From contig NZ_JAKRFZ010000003.1 of the NCBI RefSeq assembly GCF_022347765.1, forward strand, positions 1-64,000: DNA of 64,000 nucleotides, in the 5' to 3' direction. Positions 1 to 9,186 of this stretch are shown piece after piece (positions within the stretch are counted from its first letter, which is position 1; the number at the start of each line of letters is the position of its first letter). The stretch is from Pseudoalteromonas sp. OOF1S-7 (lineage in GTDB: Bacteria; Pseudomonadota; Gammaproteobacteria; Enterobacterales; Alteromonadaceae). A model generated the notes under the pieces. The model had not been told where the DNA came from and searched no databases. It saw nothing but the letters and a program-made list of their open reading frames with translations. Position numbers and translations under genes: made by a program.

Positions 1-236
<236 letters not shown>

Positions 237-323
237 TACAACGCCAAAGTGGTTTTGTTTGTTAGAAGTTAAGAACTAAAGTAGACGAAGAATTTAATAC
301 GCTTTTCCAGATTTTACAGAATT

Positions 324-442
324 TGCTTGGTAACCATAGCATTTTGGAACCACCTGACTCCATGCCGAACTCAGTAGTGAAACGAAATAGCGCCGATGAT
401 AGTGTGGGGTTTCCCATGTGAAAGTAGGACATTGCCAAGCAC
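324..442 (+). rRNA. rrf: 5S ribosomal RNA
   Basis: About 119 nt with the hallmark 5S segments: CCATGCCGAACTCAG, GTGAAACG, TAGCGCCGATGATAGTGTGG and a 3' end GCCAAGCA. The 5' TGCTTGG pairs with the 3' CCAAGCA to form helix I. It lies downstream of 23S and is followed by a rho-independent terminator at 452-483. It looks like an intact gene and serves as reference for the odd second copy at 502-632. Confidence 0.95.
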
Positions 443-451
443 CTATTTAAA

Positions 452-483
452 GAAAGCCCGATTCGAGAGAGTCGGGTTTTTTT
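452..483 (+). terminator. Rho-independent terminator of the rrn operon
   Basis: An 8-bp stem (CCCGATTC with GAGTCGGG, one G-U pair) closes a GAGA loop and is followed by a run of seven T. It sits ten bases after the 5S 3' end. The same hairpin recurs at 644-675 and 1123-1154. Confidence 0.85.
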
Positions 484-501
484 GCGTTTATGGCTAAAAT
501 C

Positions 502-632
502 GTGTGGTAGGAGGCATTTTGGAACCACCTGACTGGAAGGCCAGCCCCGCCCATGCCGAACTCAGTAGTGAAACGAAATAGCGCCGATGATAGTGTGGGG
601 TTTCCCATGTGAAAGTAGGACATTGCCAAGCA
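502..632 (+). pseudogene. Abnormal second 5S rRNA copy
   Basis: From the GCATTTTGGAACCACCTGACT segment onward this copies the upstream 5S gene almost exactly. Two changes are visible. A 16-nt insertion (GGAAGGCCAGCCCCGC) lies between CCTGACT and CCATGCCG. The first ~15 bases of the gene are replaced, so the TGCTTGG strand of helix I is gone; the substitute GTGTGG could pair only imperfectly with CCAAGCAC. The copy keeps its own terminator. It is probably a 5S pseudogene made by unequal duplication. A variant functional 5S or an assembly artefact are alternatives. Confidence 0.7.
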
Positions 633-643
633 CCTAATTAAAG

Positions 644-675
644 AAAGCCCGATTCGAGAGAGTCGGGCTTTTTTG
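644..675 (+). terminator. Terminator after second 5S copy
   Basis: Same hairpin as at 452-483: AAAGCCCGATTC, GAGA loop, GAGTCGGGCTTT, then T-rich. It lies 12 bases beyond the abnormal 5S copy and also forms the left edge of the 379-bp direct repeat. Confidence 0.8.
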
Positions 676-1023
676 CTATATGTGATTTAAAAAAGTTGCG
701 TAACTTTCCGATCATAAAGCCCACACTAGCGTCATCCCGCACTTGATGCGGGATCTTCTAACAGGCCACACCGTGAGATGCACTGAGATCCGACAATTGT
801 TATCAGATTTCAAACAAGAAAAGCTAGATTCGAAATAAGTAGGCTTTTTTGTGTTTAAGTCATTTAAAGCCGTTGTAGACGGAATAGTGTTGTCTATTCA
901 TCCATGAAGCTTGGTCCCATCGCGCATCTCGATAATTGCTCCTGCATTATTCTACTTCCCCACATCCATGTGGGTCCCTGCGCTCATCTCAATGAGCTGC
1001 GAAGCGTTGCTTCGGTCTCATTT
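645..1023. repeat. Imperfect direct repeat, copy A (~379 bp)
   Basis: This segment is repeated almost base for base at 1124-1502, 479 bases downstream. It starts in the 5S terminator and runs through a REP-like dyad (CATCCCGCACTTGATGCGGG near 733) to the CTGCGAAGCGTTGCTTCGGT hairpin near 1000. No convincing gene lies inside; the only sizeable open frame (904-1164) spans repeat, 5S fragment and terminator. Confidence 0.9.
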
Positions 1024-1026
1024 CGT

Positions 1027-1055
1027 CCATGTGAAAGTAGGACATTGCCAAGCAC
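1027..1055 (+). pseudogene. 5S rRNA 3'-end fragment
   Basis: The last ~29 bases of 5S (CCATGTGAAAGTAGGACATT through CCAAGCAC) and the following CTATTTAAAG recur here without the rest of the gene. The fragment lies between the two 379-bp repeats, so the 5S-terminator-spacer unit has been duplicated more than once and then decayed. Confidence 0.8.
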
Positions 1056-1122
1056 CTATTTAAAGGTCGACGAAAGACATTCATCCATGAATATCATCGA
1101 CATTTGTACCTCCTTGTACATC

Positions 1123-1154
1123 AAAGCCCGATTCGAAAGAGTCGGGCTTTTTTG
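1123..1154 (+). terminator. Third copy of the 5S terminator
   Basis: AAAGCCCGATTC, loop GAAA, GAGTCGGGCTTTTTTG. This is the same hairpin as behind the two upstream 5S copies with one loop change. It is separated from its 5S fragment by ~68 bases of unrelated sequence. Confidence 0.7.
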
Positions 1155-1502
1155 TTATATGTGATTTAAAAAAGTTGCGTAACTTTCCGATCATAAAGCC
1201 CACACTAGCGTCATCCCGCACTTGATGCGGGATCTTCTAACAGGCCACACCGTGAGATGCACTGAGATCCGACAATTGTTATCAGATTTCAAACAAGAAA
1301 AGCTAGATTCGAAATAAGTAGGCTTTTTTGTGTTTAAGTCATTCAAAGCCGTTGTAGACGGAATAGTGTTGTCTATTCATCCATGAAGCTTGGTCCCATC
1401 GCGCATCTCGATAATTGCTCCTGCATTACTCTACTTCCCCACATCCATGTGGGTCCCTGCGCTCACCTCTTCGAACTGCGAAGCGTTGCTTCGGTTTCTC
1501 AT
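1124..1502. repeat. Imperfect direct repeat, copy B (~379 bp)
   Basis: Second copy of the 645-1023 repeat with only scattered substitutions (for example TCATTT to TCATTC, and divergence near 1466-1475). It contains the same CATCCCGC/GCGGGATC dyad near 1212. It ends ~60 bases before the 3' end of the minus-strand VWA gene. No gene is visible between 676 and 1562. Confidence 0.9.
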
Positions 1503-1562
1503 CGCCCTTGCGCAAAGTAAATGTACTCGCGATGCTCGCTGTCATTGTACTTTGTACTTTCA

Positions 1563-2747
1563 TTAACTTAGCTCTTTAATTGCTTCGCTAAGCCCATCTA
1601 AAGTTAACGGAAACATGCGACCTGCCATCAGCTCATCGATCAGGCCAATAGACTGGTAGTAGGGCCAGTGTGTTTTTGGCTGGGGGTTGAGCCAGGCGAC
1701 TTTATCAAAATGCTGAGTGAGCCTTTGTAACCACACTGAACCGGCTTCCTGATTCCAGTGTTCAACACTGCCGCCGGGATAGGCTATTTCATAGGGGCCC
1801 ATGGTGGCATCGCCGACAAAGATTAGTCGATAATCCCGGCCAAAGCGGTTGATCAGCTGATGGGTATCGAGCAAGGTGTTATCCAGCCTGTCGTTATCCT
1901 GCCAGACATGCTCGTACACACAGTTATGAAAGTAGAAAAACTCCAGGTGTTTAAACTCGCTGTGTGCGGCGCTGAACAGCTGTTCACAGATCTGAATATG
2001 ATCATCCATAGATCCGCCGATATCAAACAACATAATGACGTTGACGGCATTGTGCCGCTCAGGGGCCATTTTCACATCCAGCATACCGCCTTGCTTAGCC
2101 GTAGCGCGGATGGTTTCGTTCAAATCGAGTTGATCGCTGGCGCCACTGCGGGCAAATTTACGCAACTGCTTAAGCGCCAGCTTGATAGTGCGGTTACTGA
2201 TATCGCTGTCGGCATCTAAGTTACGGTATTGGCGTTTATCCCACACTTTGACTGCACGGCGGTGACGGCTGCCATCCTGGCCAATCCGCACACCTTCCGG
2301 GTTATAACCGTACGCCCCAAAAGGCGAGGTACCACCGGTGCCTACCCATTTATTGCCACCGGCATGGCGTTTTTGCTGCTCGGCGAGCCGCTGCTTTAAA
2401 GTGTCCAGTAACTTATCGAGTCCACCGAGTGCTTTCAGCTTAGCTTTTTCTTCTTCACTCAGGTGCTTTTCAAACTCTTTGCGCAACCAGTCCTGCGGCA
2501 GGGCGTTTTGCTGCAACTGGCTGAACAGATCCAGAGACTCCACCCCTTCAAAGTAATCGGCAAAGGCGCGGTCAAACTTATCGAACTGGGTTTCATCTTT
2601 GACAAAGATGGTTTTGGCCAGATGATAAAACCCGTCGGTGTCAGCGAAACACACGCCTTTATCGAGCGCATTGAGGCAGTCCAGCAGCTCCCGCAGGCTG
2701 GCTTTGACGCCATAGCGCCTGAGCGTGAATAAAAAGTCGATCAACAT
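1563..2747 (-). CDS. VWA (CoxE-like) domain protein
   Basis: 394 aa, no signal peptide, so cytoplasmic. The C-terminal half (about 235-390) is a von Willebrand A fold of the CoxE type. Its metal-site motif reads DIGGSMD at 242-248, with Gly where the classical DxSxS motif has its first Ser. The N-terminal half is helical and charged. Its start lies two bases after the stop of the MoxR-type ATPase gene, so the two are co-transcribed. MoxR/VWA pairs generally act as chaperone-like units that assemble or insert metals into partner proteins. The partner is not encoded nearby and the substrate is unknown. Confidence 0.85.
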   Translation of the reverse strand: MLIDFLFTLRRYGVKASLRELLDCLNALDKGVCFADTDGFYHLAKTIFVKDETQFDKFDRAFADYFEGVESLDLFSQLQQNALPQDWLRKEFEKHLSEEEKAKLKALGGLDKLLDTLKQRLAEQQKRHAGGNKWVGTGGTSPFGAYGYNPEGVRIGQDGSRHRRAVKVWDKRQYRNLDADSDISNRTIKLALKQLRKFARSGASDQLDLNETIRATAKQGGMLDVKMAPERHNAVNVIMLFDIGGSMDDHIQICEQLFSAAHSEFKHLEFFYFHNCVYEHVWQDNDRLDNTLLDTHQLINRFGRDYRLIFVGDATMGPYEIAYPGGSVEHWNQEAGSVWLQRLTQHFDKVAWLNPQPKTHWPYYQSIGLIDELMAGRMFPLTLDGLSEAIKELS

Positions 2748-2749
2748 GA

Positions 2750-3583
2750 TCAGCGCTTACCTAAAAAAGCCAGCTTCTCAAGCAAGGTCACATCCTGCTC
2801 ATTTTTCAGCAGTGCGCCAAACATGGGCATTAATCCACCTTTGTGGCTGCGGTCTTGCAGTGTATCGGGGTCAATGTCTTCTGCCAGTAGCAGTTTAAGC
2901 CAGTCGAGCAGCTCACTGGTGCTGGGCTTTTTCTTCAACCCGGCCACGCTGCGTAATTCAAAAAACACTTCCAGTGCTTGTTTTACTAAGCGAGGCTTAA
3001 TCGCCGGGAAATGCACATCAATGATCGCCTGCATTTCTTCTTTGTCCGGGAAGTCGATATAGTGGAAGAAGCAACGACGTAAAAATGCATCGGGGAGTTC
3101 TTTTTCGTTGTTGGAGGTAATGATCACGATTGGGCGAACCAGAGCTTTAACCTGTTCACCGGTTTCGTACACGTGAAACTCCATGCGGTCTAACTCTAGC
3201 AGCAGATCGTTGGGGAACTCAATGTCTGCCTTATCGATTTCGTCGATCAGCAGAACAGGGCGTTTTGCCTGAGTAAAGGCCTGCCACAGCTTGCCCTTAA
3301 TGATGTAATTGCCAATATCGTGCACTCGTGCATCGCCCAGCTGGCTGTCGCGCAGACGCGATACCGCATCGTATTCATACAGGCCTTGCTGCGCTTTGGT
3401 GGTCGATTTGATGTGCCACTGAATAAGCTCTGTATCCAGGCTTTTGGCCAGCTCTTCGGCCAGCAGGGTTTTACCTGTGCCAGGTTCCCCTTTTATCAAC
3501 AGTGGCTTTTCCAGGATCACGGCTGCATTCACAGCCTGTTGCAGCGCTGTGCTGGCAATATAAGACTCGGTACCTTTAAACAT
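2750..3583 (-). CDS. MoxR-family AAA+ ATPase
   Basis: 277 aa. Walker A is GEPGTGKT at 32-39, Walker B LLIDEID at 111-117, sensor 1 is the Asn in VIITSNNEKE around 158, and arginines RR at 169-170 fit the arginine finger. Length and layout match MoxR-type AAA+ chaperones, which use ATP to remodel or activate partner proteins together with a VWA protein. The VWA gene follows after two bases. The start is the first ATG, with an AAGAAG-like ribosome site upstream. Confidence 0.9.
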   Translation of the reverse strand: MFKGTESYIASTALQQAVNAAVILEKPLLIKGEPGTGKTLLAEELAKSLDTELIQWHIKSTTKAQQGLYEYDAVSRLRDSQLGDARVHDIGNYIIKGKLWQAFTQAKRPVLLIDEIDKADIEFPNDLLLELDRMEFHVYETGEQVKALVRPIVIITSNNEKELPDAFLRRCFFHYIDFPDKEEMQAIIDVHFPAIKPRLVKQALEVFFELRSVAGLKKKPSTSELLDWLKLLLAEDIDPDTLQDRSHKGGLMPMFGALLKNEQDVTLLEKLAFLGKR

Positions 3584-3658
3584 AAACTTCTTAACTCTGG
3601 TCTGATGAGTAATAGAGGTTCAGTGTGCCACAGCGCAGTCGGGCAGTGCAAATACGCG

Positions 3659-3883
3659 TCATTCGGCGGCCCCTAAATACGCAAAACGTGGGCGCTGCTG
3701 ACCATCTACTTCAACCGTTTCGCAAAACATGCTGAGCGGTCTCACCCAATGATCAAAGTTGCCATACAAGGTCTGGTATACCACCATCGCTTCTTCGGTT
3801 TCACTGTGGGTGGCGACAAACAGCACCTGATATTTAGGGCCTTTGTAATGCTGGTAAATGCCGGGTTTAAGTTCTTTGCTCAC
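3659..3883 (-). CDS. DUF1653 family small protein
   Basis: 74 aa starting at a GTG (3881-3883) preceded by GGAG eight bases upstream on the minus strand. The longer open frame reaching 4144 would run through the divergent DUF2947 gene and is not credible. The sequence VSKELKPGIYQHYKGPKYQV with later aromatic residues (YQTLYGNFDHWVRPL) matches the DUF1653 family, whose biochemical role is not established. It is divergent from the gene at 3938 with a 54-base gap that must hold both promoters. Confidence 0.8.
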   Translation of the reverse strand: MSKELKPGIYQHYKGPKYQVLFVATHSETEEAMVVYQTLYGNFDHWVRPLSMFCETVEVDGQQRPRFAYLGAAE

Positions 3884-3937
3884 GGTCGTTGCTCCAATTG
3901 GGTATAATGTCGGGGTTTTAATTAATAGGTATCTGAC

Positions 3938-4420
3938 ATGAATTATATTGCGCTCGATGCGTTCAAGAAAGCCTGGGTGTTTCGTCATCAGGACTTGCCC
4001 ATTGAGGAGGCCGATCTGGCTCGGATCAAGCCGATGACGGAGCAACGTGCTGCGGTGCTGTGGACCACTATGGTCAGTCGTGAGCAGGATCACCCCGACT
4101 TTTTTACGCCCCATGACTGGCCAGGTAAAGAAGAAAATTGGCATGAAAGCCTGGACTGGGAAGGTCCGTGGGAAGCGGGTGAAGCCACCCTGCCAGACAC
4201 CATTTGTGATTTCCTTAACTGGGAAGACAACACCACAGTGTACTTTTGTATGTCGCGTGAGCTGATCATTGAAACCCAGTTTGATGTATTTAAACGCACT
4301 TGGCAGAACTTTATGTTTCTGGCCGATGGCAGCCTGCTGCTGGGCAAAAAGCGCGATACGGCGGTGATGTTCAGTGAATCCGGAGAAGCCAGGCTCGGCA
4401 AGCGACCTAAAAACCTGTAA
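3938..4420 (+). CDS. DUF2947 family protein
   Basis: 160 aa, acidic and Trp-rich, without signal peptide or membrane segment. The opening MNYIALDAFKKAWVFRHQDL and the internal PHDWPGKEENWHE and CDFLNWED segments resemble DUF2947, a family seen in Vibrio and Alteromonadales with no assigned function. A promoter-like TATAAT lies at about 3902-3907. A single-gene unit is likely, since the next gene starts 93 bases on with its own ribosome site. Confidence 0.75.
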   Translation: MNYIALDAFKKAWVFRHQDLPIEEADLARIKPMTEQRAAVLWTTMVSREQDHPDFFTPHDWPGKEENWHESLDWEGPWEAGEATLPDTICDFLNWEDNTTVYFCMSRELIIETQFDVFKRTWQNFMFLADGSLLLGKKRDTAVMFSESGEARLGKRPKNL

Positions 4421-4513
4421 TTGTGCTTGACCGCCTGATATCGGTGGCTTTCATGTTAGTGCGCTATATTTAACCGTGTGGTCGTGATATAACCTCTGTG
4501 TAAAGGAGGCATT

Positions 4514-5161
4514 TTGAACGGTCCAGGTCACACTAAGCAACAAAGCACGATATGGCAGGATGAGGCTACCCGGTTGGCGTATGCTGAGCTGGCGAATGTC
4601 TTTTATGCGCGTGAAATACCCGGCTTATCGGCAGAGCCCGACCCGGCGCGGTTGCAAAGGCGCTTAAACAGCTTGCCTTATTATGTAGAGCGAGCCGCTA
4701 CGCACATTGTGCTTGGCGAAGTGCCCCTTGAGCTTGACAGCCACAATGGCTGCTGGCTGGCTAAGCAAGGCAAATGCCCCCAGTGGCAAGCTGAGCAAAC
4801 CCAGGCATATTACGCCAATCAGGCCACGGTTGGGTTAGTGGTGCCGGTACTGGTCGTTGATGGCGGGATTACCAGCCTGTATTTAGACACGCTCGACCAG
4901 AGCCGTGACGGCTTTTGGCATTGCAATCAGTTTGGCTGGTTTGATAACTCAGGCAAAGCGCACGGTGATGATGAGTATGCCCAATTGCCAGCAACACGCT
5001 ATTTACTCAAACCCAGTAAAGCATTAATGACGGCCGCCTGTTGTGGTCACCGCTGGCAATATCATAAAATGTTGCCACCCAGAACACTGGGATTACGTGA
5101 AATGTTACTGGCGAGCAGTATAAACTGGCCAAACGTCAGGAAAAAACAACAACGCAAGTAG
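4514..5161 (+). CDS. Conserved-looking hypothetical protein
   Basis: 215 aa starting at TTG (4514) behind a strong AAAGGAGG site six bases upstream; no closer ATG fits. No signal peptide or membrane helix is visible. The protein is rich in Trp, Tyr and Cys (CGHRWQYHKMLPP near the C-terminus), and the tail is basic (RKKQQRK). I do not recognise a family. It precedes ftsB by 53 bases and could share transcription with it. Codon use resembles the neighbours. Confidence 0.7.
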   Translation: MNGPGHTKQQSTIWQDEATRLAYAELANVFYAREIPGLSAEPDPARLQRRLNSLPYYVERAATHIVLGEVPLELDSHNGCWLAKQGKCPQWQAEQTQAYYANQATVGLVVPVLVVDGGITSLYLDTLDQSRDGFWHCNQFGWFDNSGKAHGDDEYAQLPATRYLLKPSKALMTAACCGHRWQYHKMLPPRTLGLREMLLASSINWPNVRKKQQRK

Positions 5162-5214
5162 TGCACATTGCCTGGGGCAATGCATGATCCTGTAAAGCAA
5201 TTAAGGTAGCCCTG

Positions 5215-5499
5215 ATGCGATATTTCCAACTTGCATTGCTATGTCTGTGTGCATACACCCAATACAATCTGTGGTTCGGGCATAATGGCCTGGAAGATTT
5301 CAGACGCATCAAAGCGGCGGTCGATAAACATCAGGCCGCCAATGCCGACCTGGCAAAGCGAAATAAATTACTAAAAGCTGATATCGAAGATCTTAAGCTC
5401 GGCCTTGAAGGGGTTGAAGAGCGCGCTCGCCATGAGCTGGGGATGATCAAACCCAACGAAACCTTTATCCGCGTATTATCAAAGAAGCATGATGAATAA
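5215..5499 (+). CDS. ftsB: Cell division protein FtsB
   Basis: 94 aa: one N-terminal membrane segment (about 3-20), then a heptad-rich coiled coil (about 30-70) and the FtsB/DivIC signature ERARHELGMIKPNE at about 75-88. FtsB forms the FtsQLB divisome subcomplex in the inner membrane and helps trigger septal peptidoglycan synthesis. Its last 11 bases overlap the start of ispD, the standard gammaproteobacterial arrangement. Confidence 0.95.
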   Translation: MRYFQLALLCLCAYTQYNLWFGHNGLEDFRRIKAAVDKHQAANADLAKRNKLLKADIEDLKLGLEGVEERARHELGMIKPNETFIRVLSKKHDE

Positions 5500-6190
5500 C
5501 ATAACCATTGCAGCGGTTGTACCTGCTGCCGGCGTAGGGGCCAGAATGGGGCTGAATCACCCCAAGCAATACCTGAAAATTGGCGATAAAACCGTGCTTG
5601 AGCATACGCTCAGCAAACTGGCGAAGGTGCCCAAGCTGGATAAAATCTATGTCGCGGTGAGTGAAACCGATGGCTATTTTGCAGCGCTTGATTTAAGTGC
5701 GCTGGCTGTTACCCGGGTGACGGGCGGGCAGGAGCGCGCCGACTCTGTACTGAACGCTTTACTGGCCATGCAAGTTACACCACCTGATTGGGTGCTGGTC
5801 CATGATGCTGCGCGCCCGCTGGTAGAGGTCAGCGATATCACCAATCTGATTGAGCAATGCTTAACACATCAGGAAGGGGGTATCCTGGCGAGTAAAGTCA
5901 AAGATACCATTAAGCGCGGCACCAGCCACAGCGAAGAGACGGTGCCAAGAGAGACCTTATGGCAAGCCTTAACGCCGCAGTTCTTCCCTTATCAGCAACT
6001 GCTCACAGCATTGCAGCAGGCACGGCAAAACAAGTTACAGGTGACCGATGAGGCATCTGCCATCGAGCAGGCCGGGCAACCCGTACGGTTAGTCAGCGGC
6101 CGCTCAGACAATATTAAAATTACCACACCAGAAGACTACGCACTGGCCAGTTTTCTGATGTCACAACAAAGCAAAGCGAGGTCACTATGA
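5489..6190 (+). CDS. ispD: 2-C-methyl-D-erythritol 4-phosphate cytidylyltransferase
   Basis: 233 aa. It has the nucleotide-binding motif [12 protein letters not shown] near the N-terminus, VHDAARP mid-protein and VTDEASA toward the C-terminus, all typical of IspD. It couples MEP to CTP, giving CDP-methylerythritol in the non-mevalonate isoprenoid pathway. The start overlaps ftsB and the stop overlaps the ispF start by four bases (ATGA), indicating translational coupling. Confidence 0.96.
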   Translation: MMNNITIAAVVPAAGVGARMGLNHPKQYLKIGDKTVLEHTLSKLAKVPKLDKIYVAVSETDGYFAALDLSALAVTRVTGGQERADSVLNALLAMQVTPPDWVLVHDAARPLVEVSDITNLIEQCLTHQEGGILASKVKDTIKRGTSHSEETVPRETLWQALTPQFFPYQQLLTALQQARQNKLQVTDEASAIEQAGQPVRLVSGRSDNIKITTPEDYALASFLMSQQSKARSL

Positions 6191-6666
6191 TACGCATAGG
6201 TCATGGGTTTGATGTTCATAAGTTCGGTGGCGAAGGCCCGCTAACCATTTGTGGCGAAAAGATCCCCTATAGTCAGGGGTTTATTGCACATTCCGACGGT
6301 GATGTGGCCATTCATGCCGTGTGCGATGCCTTACTCGGGGCACTGGCACTGGGCGACATTGGCAAGCATTTTCCTGATACTGCCGCTGAGTTTGAAAACA
6401 TCGACAGCCGTATTTTGCTGCGCAGAGTAATGGAGCAGGTCAGCGAACTGGGTTATCAGCTTGGTAATCTGGACGTTACGATTGTGGCACAGGCACCAAA
6501 AATGCGCCCGCACATAGATGCCATGCGCGCCAACCTGGCGGCAGACTGTAATGCTGATCTTGGCCAGGTCAATGTTAAAGCCACCACCACAGAAAAACTA
6601 GGCTTTGAAGGGCGCAAAGAGGGCATATCCAGCCATGCCGTGGTGTTGCTGACGAAGGTGGCCTAG
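6187..6666 (+). CDS. ispF: 2-C-methyl-D-erythritol 2,4-cyclodiphosphate synthase
   Basis: 159 aa. The zinc ligands lie in GHGFDVH (Asp8, His10) and a further His in SDGDVAIHA; the conserved [12 protein letters not shown] loop is near the C-terminus. IspF cyclises CDP-ME 2-phosphate to MEcPP, two steps after IspD. Full family length, with an ATGA overlap with ispD. Confidence 0.97.
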   Translation: MIRIGHGFDVHKFGGEGPLTICGEKIPYSQGFIAHSDGDVAIHAVCDALLGALALGDIGKHFPDTAAEFENIDSRILLRRVMEQVSELGYQLGNLDVTIVAQAPKMRPHIDAMRANLAADCNADLGQVNVKATTTEKLGFEGRKEGISSHAVVLLTKVA

Positions 6667-6667
6667 T

Positions 6668-7732
6668 GTGAAAACCTCTGTATCTGATCTGAATTACCTC
6701 TACGGTGAGCCATTAGCGCGGGCTGAGTTTAAGTCTCAGCCGGAAGACTTTATGGTCGACGAGATCCTCGACATTGAATTCACCGGGGAAGGGGAGCATG
6801 TTTGCCTGCAGATAGTTAAAAAAGGCGAAAACACCGCTTTTATCGCCCGTAAGCTGGCCGAGTTTGCCGGCGTCGCGCCAAGAGATGTCAGCTACGGCGG
6901 ACTGAAAGACCGTCACGGTGTGTGTACTCAGTGGTTTAGCGTCCCGGTGCCAATCAAGCAGGAGCTTGATTTCAGCACGCTCAACTGCGATAGCCTGTTT
7001 GTGCTTAAGCAGGTTCGTCACAACCGAAAACTACGCACCGGATGCCACAAAGGTAATCGTTTTACGATCACACTACGTAATGTCAGTGAACCACTGGATC
7101 TGTTGTCACGCGTTAACGCGGTGCGTCAGGGCGTGCCCAACTATTTTGGTGAGCAACGCTTTGGTCATGATGGGTATAACCTGGAAATGGCGCAAAGACT
7201 GTTTGAAGGAGAGCGGATCCGTGATAAAAAATTACGAGGTCTGGTGATCTCGGCTGCCCGCTCACACATTTTTAATCAGCTGGTTTCAAGGCGGGTTGCT
7301 GAACATGGCCTGGCAAAGACCTGGCATCGCGAAGTCTTTATGCTTCGTGGCAGCAACGCGTTTTTTGAAGAAGACATCAGTGATGCGCTGATAGTCCGGC
7401 TGCTTGAAGCGGATATTGTGTTGTCGGCCCCATTACTGGGCAAAGGCGAAAAAGGCCTAACCGCACTTGAGATTGAATGGCTCAAACCGTTTTCCGATTG
7501 GTGGCAGGGGCTTGGCGCTTTGGGGCTTAAAAATGAACGCCGCGCCTTACGGGTGATCCCTGAAAACCTGACGGTGAAAACACTCGACCCAACAACCATT
7601 CAGCTTAGTTTTGACTTACCAAAAGGGTGTTACGCCACCGCAATACTGCGAGAGCTGGTGCATCATGAGGATGTCAGCCACCGCAACCATGATAAAAAAG
7701 GAAGCAACCAAAATGAAGATCCTGCTCAGTAA
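6668..7732 (+). CDS. truD: tRNA pseudouridine(13) synthase
   Basis: 354 aa from a GTG start one base after the ispF stop. The catalytic Asp is D81 in [10 protein letters not shown], and the TruD insertion domain follows with NYFGEQRFG. The enzyme isomerises U13 in tRNA-Glu. The 3' end overlaps surE by 20 bases, so the operon continues. Confidence 0.95.
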   Translation: MKTSVSDLNYLYGEPLARAEFKSQPEDFMVDEILDIEFTGEGEHVCLQIVKKGENTAFIARKLAEFAGVAPRDVSYGGLKDRHGVCTQWFSVPVPIKQELDFSTLNCDSLFVLKQVRHNRKLRTGCHKGNRFTITLRNVSEPLDLLSRVNAVRQGVPNYFGEQRFGHDGYNLEMAQRLFEGERIRDKKLRGLVISAARSHIFNQLVSRRVAEHGLAKTWHREVFMLRGSNAFFEEDISDALIVRLLEADIVLSAPLLGKGEKGLTALEIEWLKPFSDWWQGLGALGLKNERRALRVIPENLTVKTLDPTTIQLSFDLPKGCYATAILRELVHHEDVSHRNHDKKGSNQNEDPAQ

Positions 7733-8462
7733 TGATGACGGAGTACATGCAAAAGGAATAGAAGTACTCTACCAAGCTTTGTGCGAAATAGCGGAGGTAG
7801 TGGTGATTGCGCCAGACCGTAATTGCAGCGGTGCAAGTAACTCACTGACACTGATGAACCCCTTGCGGGCAACCACCCTGGAAAATGGCTTTATAAGCGT
7901 GAATGGGACACCGACCGACTGCGTACATCTGGGTGTGAACCAGCTGCTGGACGAAGCGCCGGATATGGTGGTCGCCGGTATCAATAACGGTGCGAATTTG
8001 GGAGACGATACACTGTATTCAGGTACCGTTGCTGCGGCCACAGAGGGGCGTCACCTTGGTTTGCCCGCCATTGCCGTATCATTGTGCTCTAAGCGCGAGG
8101 TCCACTACGAAACTGCCGCTGCCGTCACGGTTAAACTCATCAAAGCGCTAAAAAGTCATCCGCTACCTAAAGATCAGATCATTAATATCAATGTGCCCGA
8201 TATTCCACTGTCGGACCTCAAAGGTATGCAAGTGACTCGCCTGGGAGCACGACACAAAGCTGAGACCATGACCCGGCAACTGGATCCCTGGAACCGCGAT
8301 GTGTACTGGTACGGATCACTGGGTCAGGAACTGGATGCGGGAGAAGGCACCGATTTCTATGCGGTTAAGCAGGGATATGCCGCAATTACACCTCTAAAAG
8401 TAGATATGACAGCGCATGAAAGTCTGGACTCTTTATCAAGCTGGATCGCTGCGCAGGAGTAA
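7713..8462 (+). CDS. surE: 5'/3'-nucleotidase SurE
   Basis: 249 aa. The ATG at 7713 begins [10 protein letters not shown], the exact N-terminus of the family with the metal-binding Asp8-Asp9; the in-frame extension upstream lies inside truD and is not used. The conserved SGASNSLT and [20 protein letters not shown] motifs are present. SurE is a metal-dependent survival phosphatase acting on nucleoside monophosphates and short polyphosphate. It is grouped with pcm, nlpD and rpoS as in other gammaproteobacteria. Confidence 0.96.
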   Translation: MKILLSNDDGVHAKGIEVLYQALCEIAEVVVIAPDRNCSGASNSLTLMNPLRATTLENGFISVNGTPTDCVHLGVNQLLDEAPDMVVAGINNGANLGDDTLYSGTVAAATEGRHLGLPAIAVSLCSKREVHYETAAAVTVKLIKALKSHPLPKDQIININVPDIPLSDLKGMQVTRLGARHKAETMTRQLDPWNRDVYWYGSLGQELDAGEGTDFYAVKQGYAAITPLKVDMTAHESLDSLSSWIAAQE

Positions 8463-8467
8463 TCACA

Positions 8468-9106
8468 TTGCTCAAAAACTACAAACGCAGCGCCGAGGCG
8501 CTGGTTGCGACCTTAGGTCGCCATGGGATAAGCGACCCTGAAGTATTAAATTGCCTTGAGATCACACCCCGGCATCTGTTTGTCGATGCGGTGTTGCAAC
8601 ATAAATCTTACGAGAATACCGCGCTGCCGATTGGTCAGGGACAGACGATTTCTCAGCCGCTGGTGGTGGCGAGAATGACAGAGTTGTTGCGTCAGGCTGG
8701 CGTGCGTAAAAAAGTGCTGGAGGTTGGTACCGGCTCTGGCTATCAAACCGCAGTGCTGGCGCAGTTGTTTGAACAGGTGTACAGCATTGAGCGGATCAAA
8801 GCCTTGCAATGGCAGGCTAAGCGTCGTTTACATATGCTGGACCTATATAATGTGGCCATGAAGCACGGTGATGGCTGGCAGGGCTGGGCGTCTAAAGGTC
8901 CTTATGATGGTATTATTGTCACTGCCGCGGCAGCGCAAGTTCCGCAGGCGTTACTAGAGCAACTTTCGGATGGTGGTGTGATGGTGATCCCCGTAGGTGA
9001 ACAGTATCAGGTACTCACTATGTACCAGCGACAAGGCCAGCAGTATATTGAAAGCAAACTGGCTGAGGTGCGCTTTGTGCCTTTGATCCCGGGTGCGCTT
9101 AGTTAG
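8468..9106 (+). CDS. pcm: Protein-L-isoaspartate O-methyltransferase
   Basis: 212 aa from a TTG start five bases after surE; an AGGAG site sits inside the surE 3' end. The SAM-binding motif VLEVGTGSGYQTA is at 83-95 and LPIGQGQTISQP at 53-64, both diagnostic. The enzyme methylates isoaspartyl residues to start repair of aged proteins, a stationary-phase function matching its neighbours surE and rpoS. Confidence 0.95.
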   Translation: MLKNYKRSAEALVATLGRHGISDPEVLNCLEITPRHLFVDAVLQHKSYENTALPIGQGQTISQPLVVARMTELLRQAGVRKKVLEVGTGSGYQTAVLAQLFEQVYSIERIKALQWQAKRRLHMLDLYNVAMKHGDGWQGWASKGPYDGIIVTAAAAQVPQALLEQLSDGGVMVIPVGEQYQVLTMYQRQGQQYIESKLAEVRFVPLIPGALS

Positions 9107-9186
9107 AAGCTACAAAAAAGGCGAGAAAATCCAGACGAGTATGCTAAAGTGGATGGTCGAATTAACAAGCGGAAAGTAATTAAGGC

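Noticed and set aside
904-1164. Open frame of 86 codons in the rrn flank
   Set aside because: It spans repeat copy A, a 5S fragment and a terminator; no ribosome site and no family resemblance.
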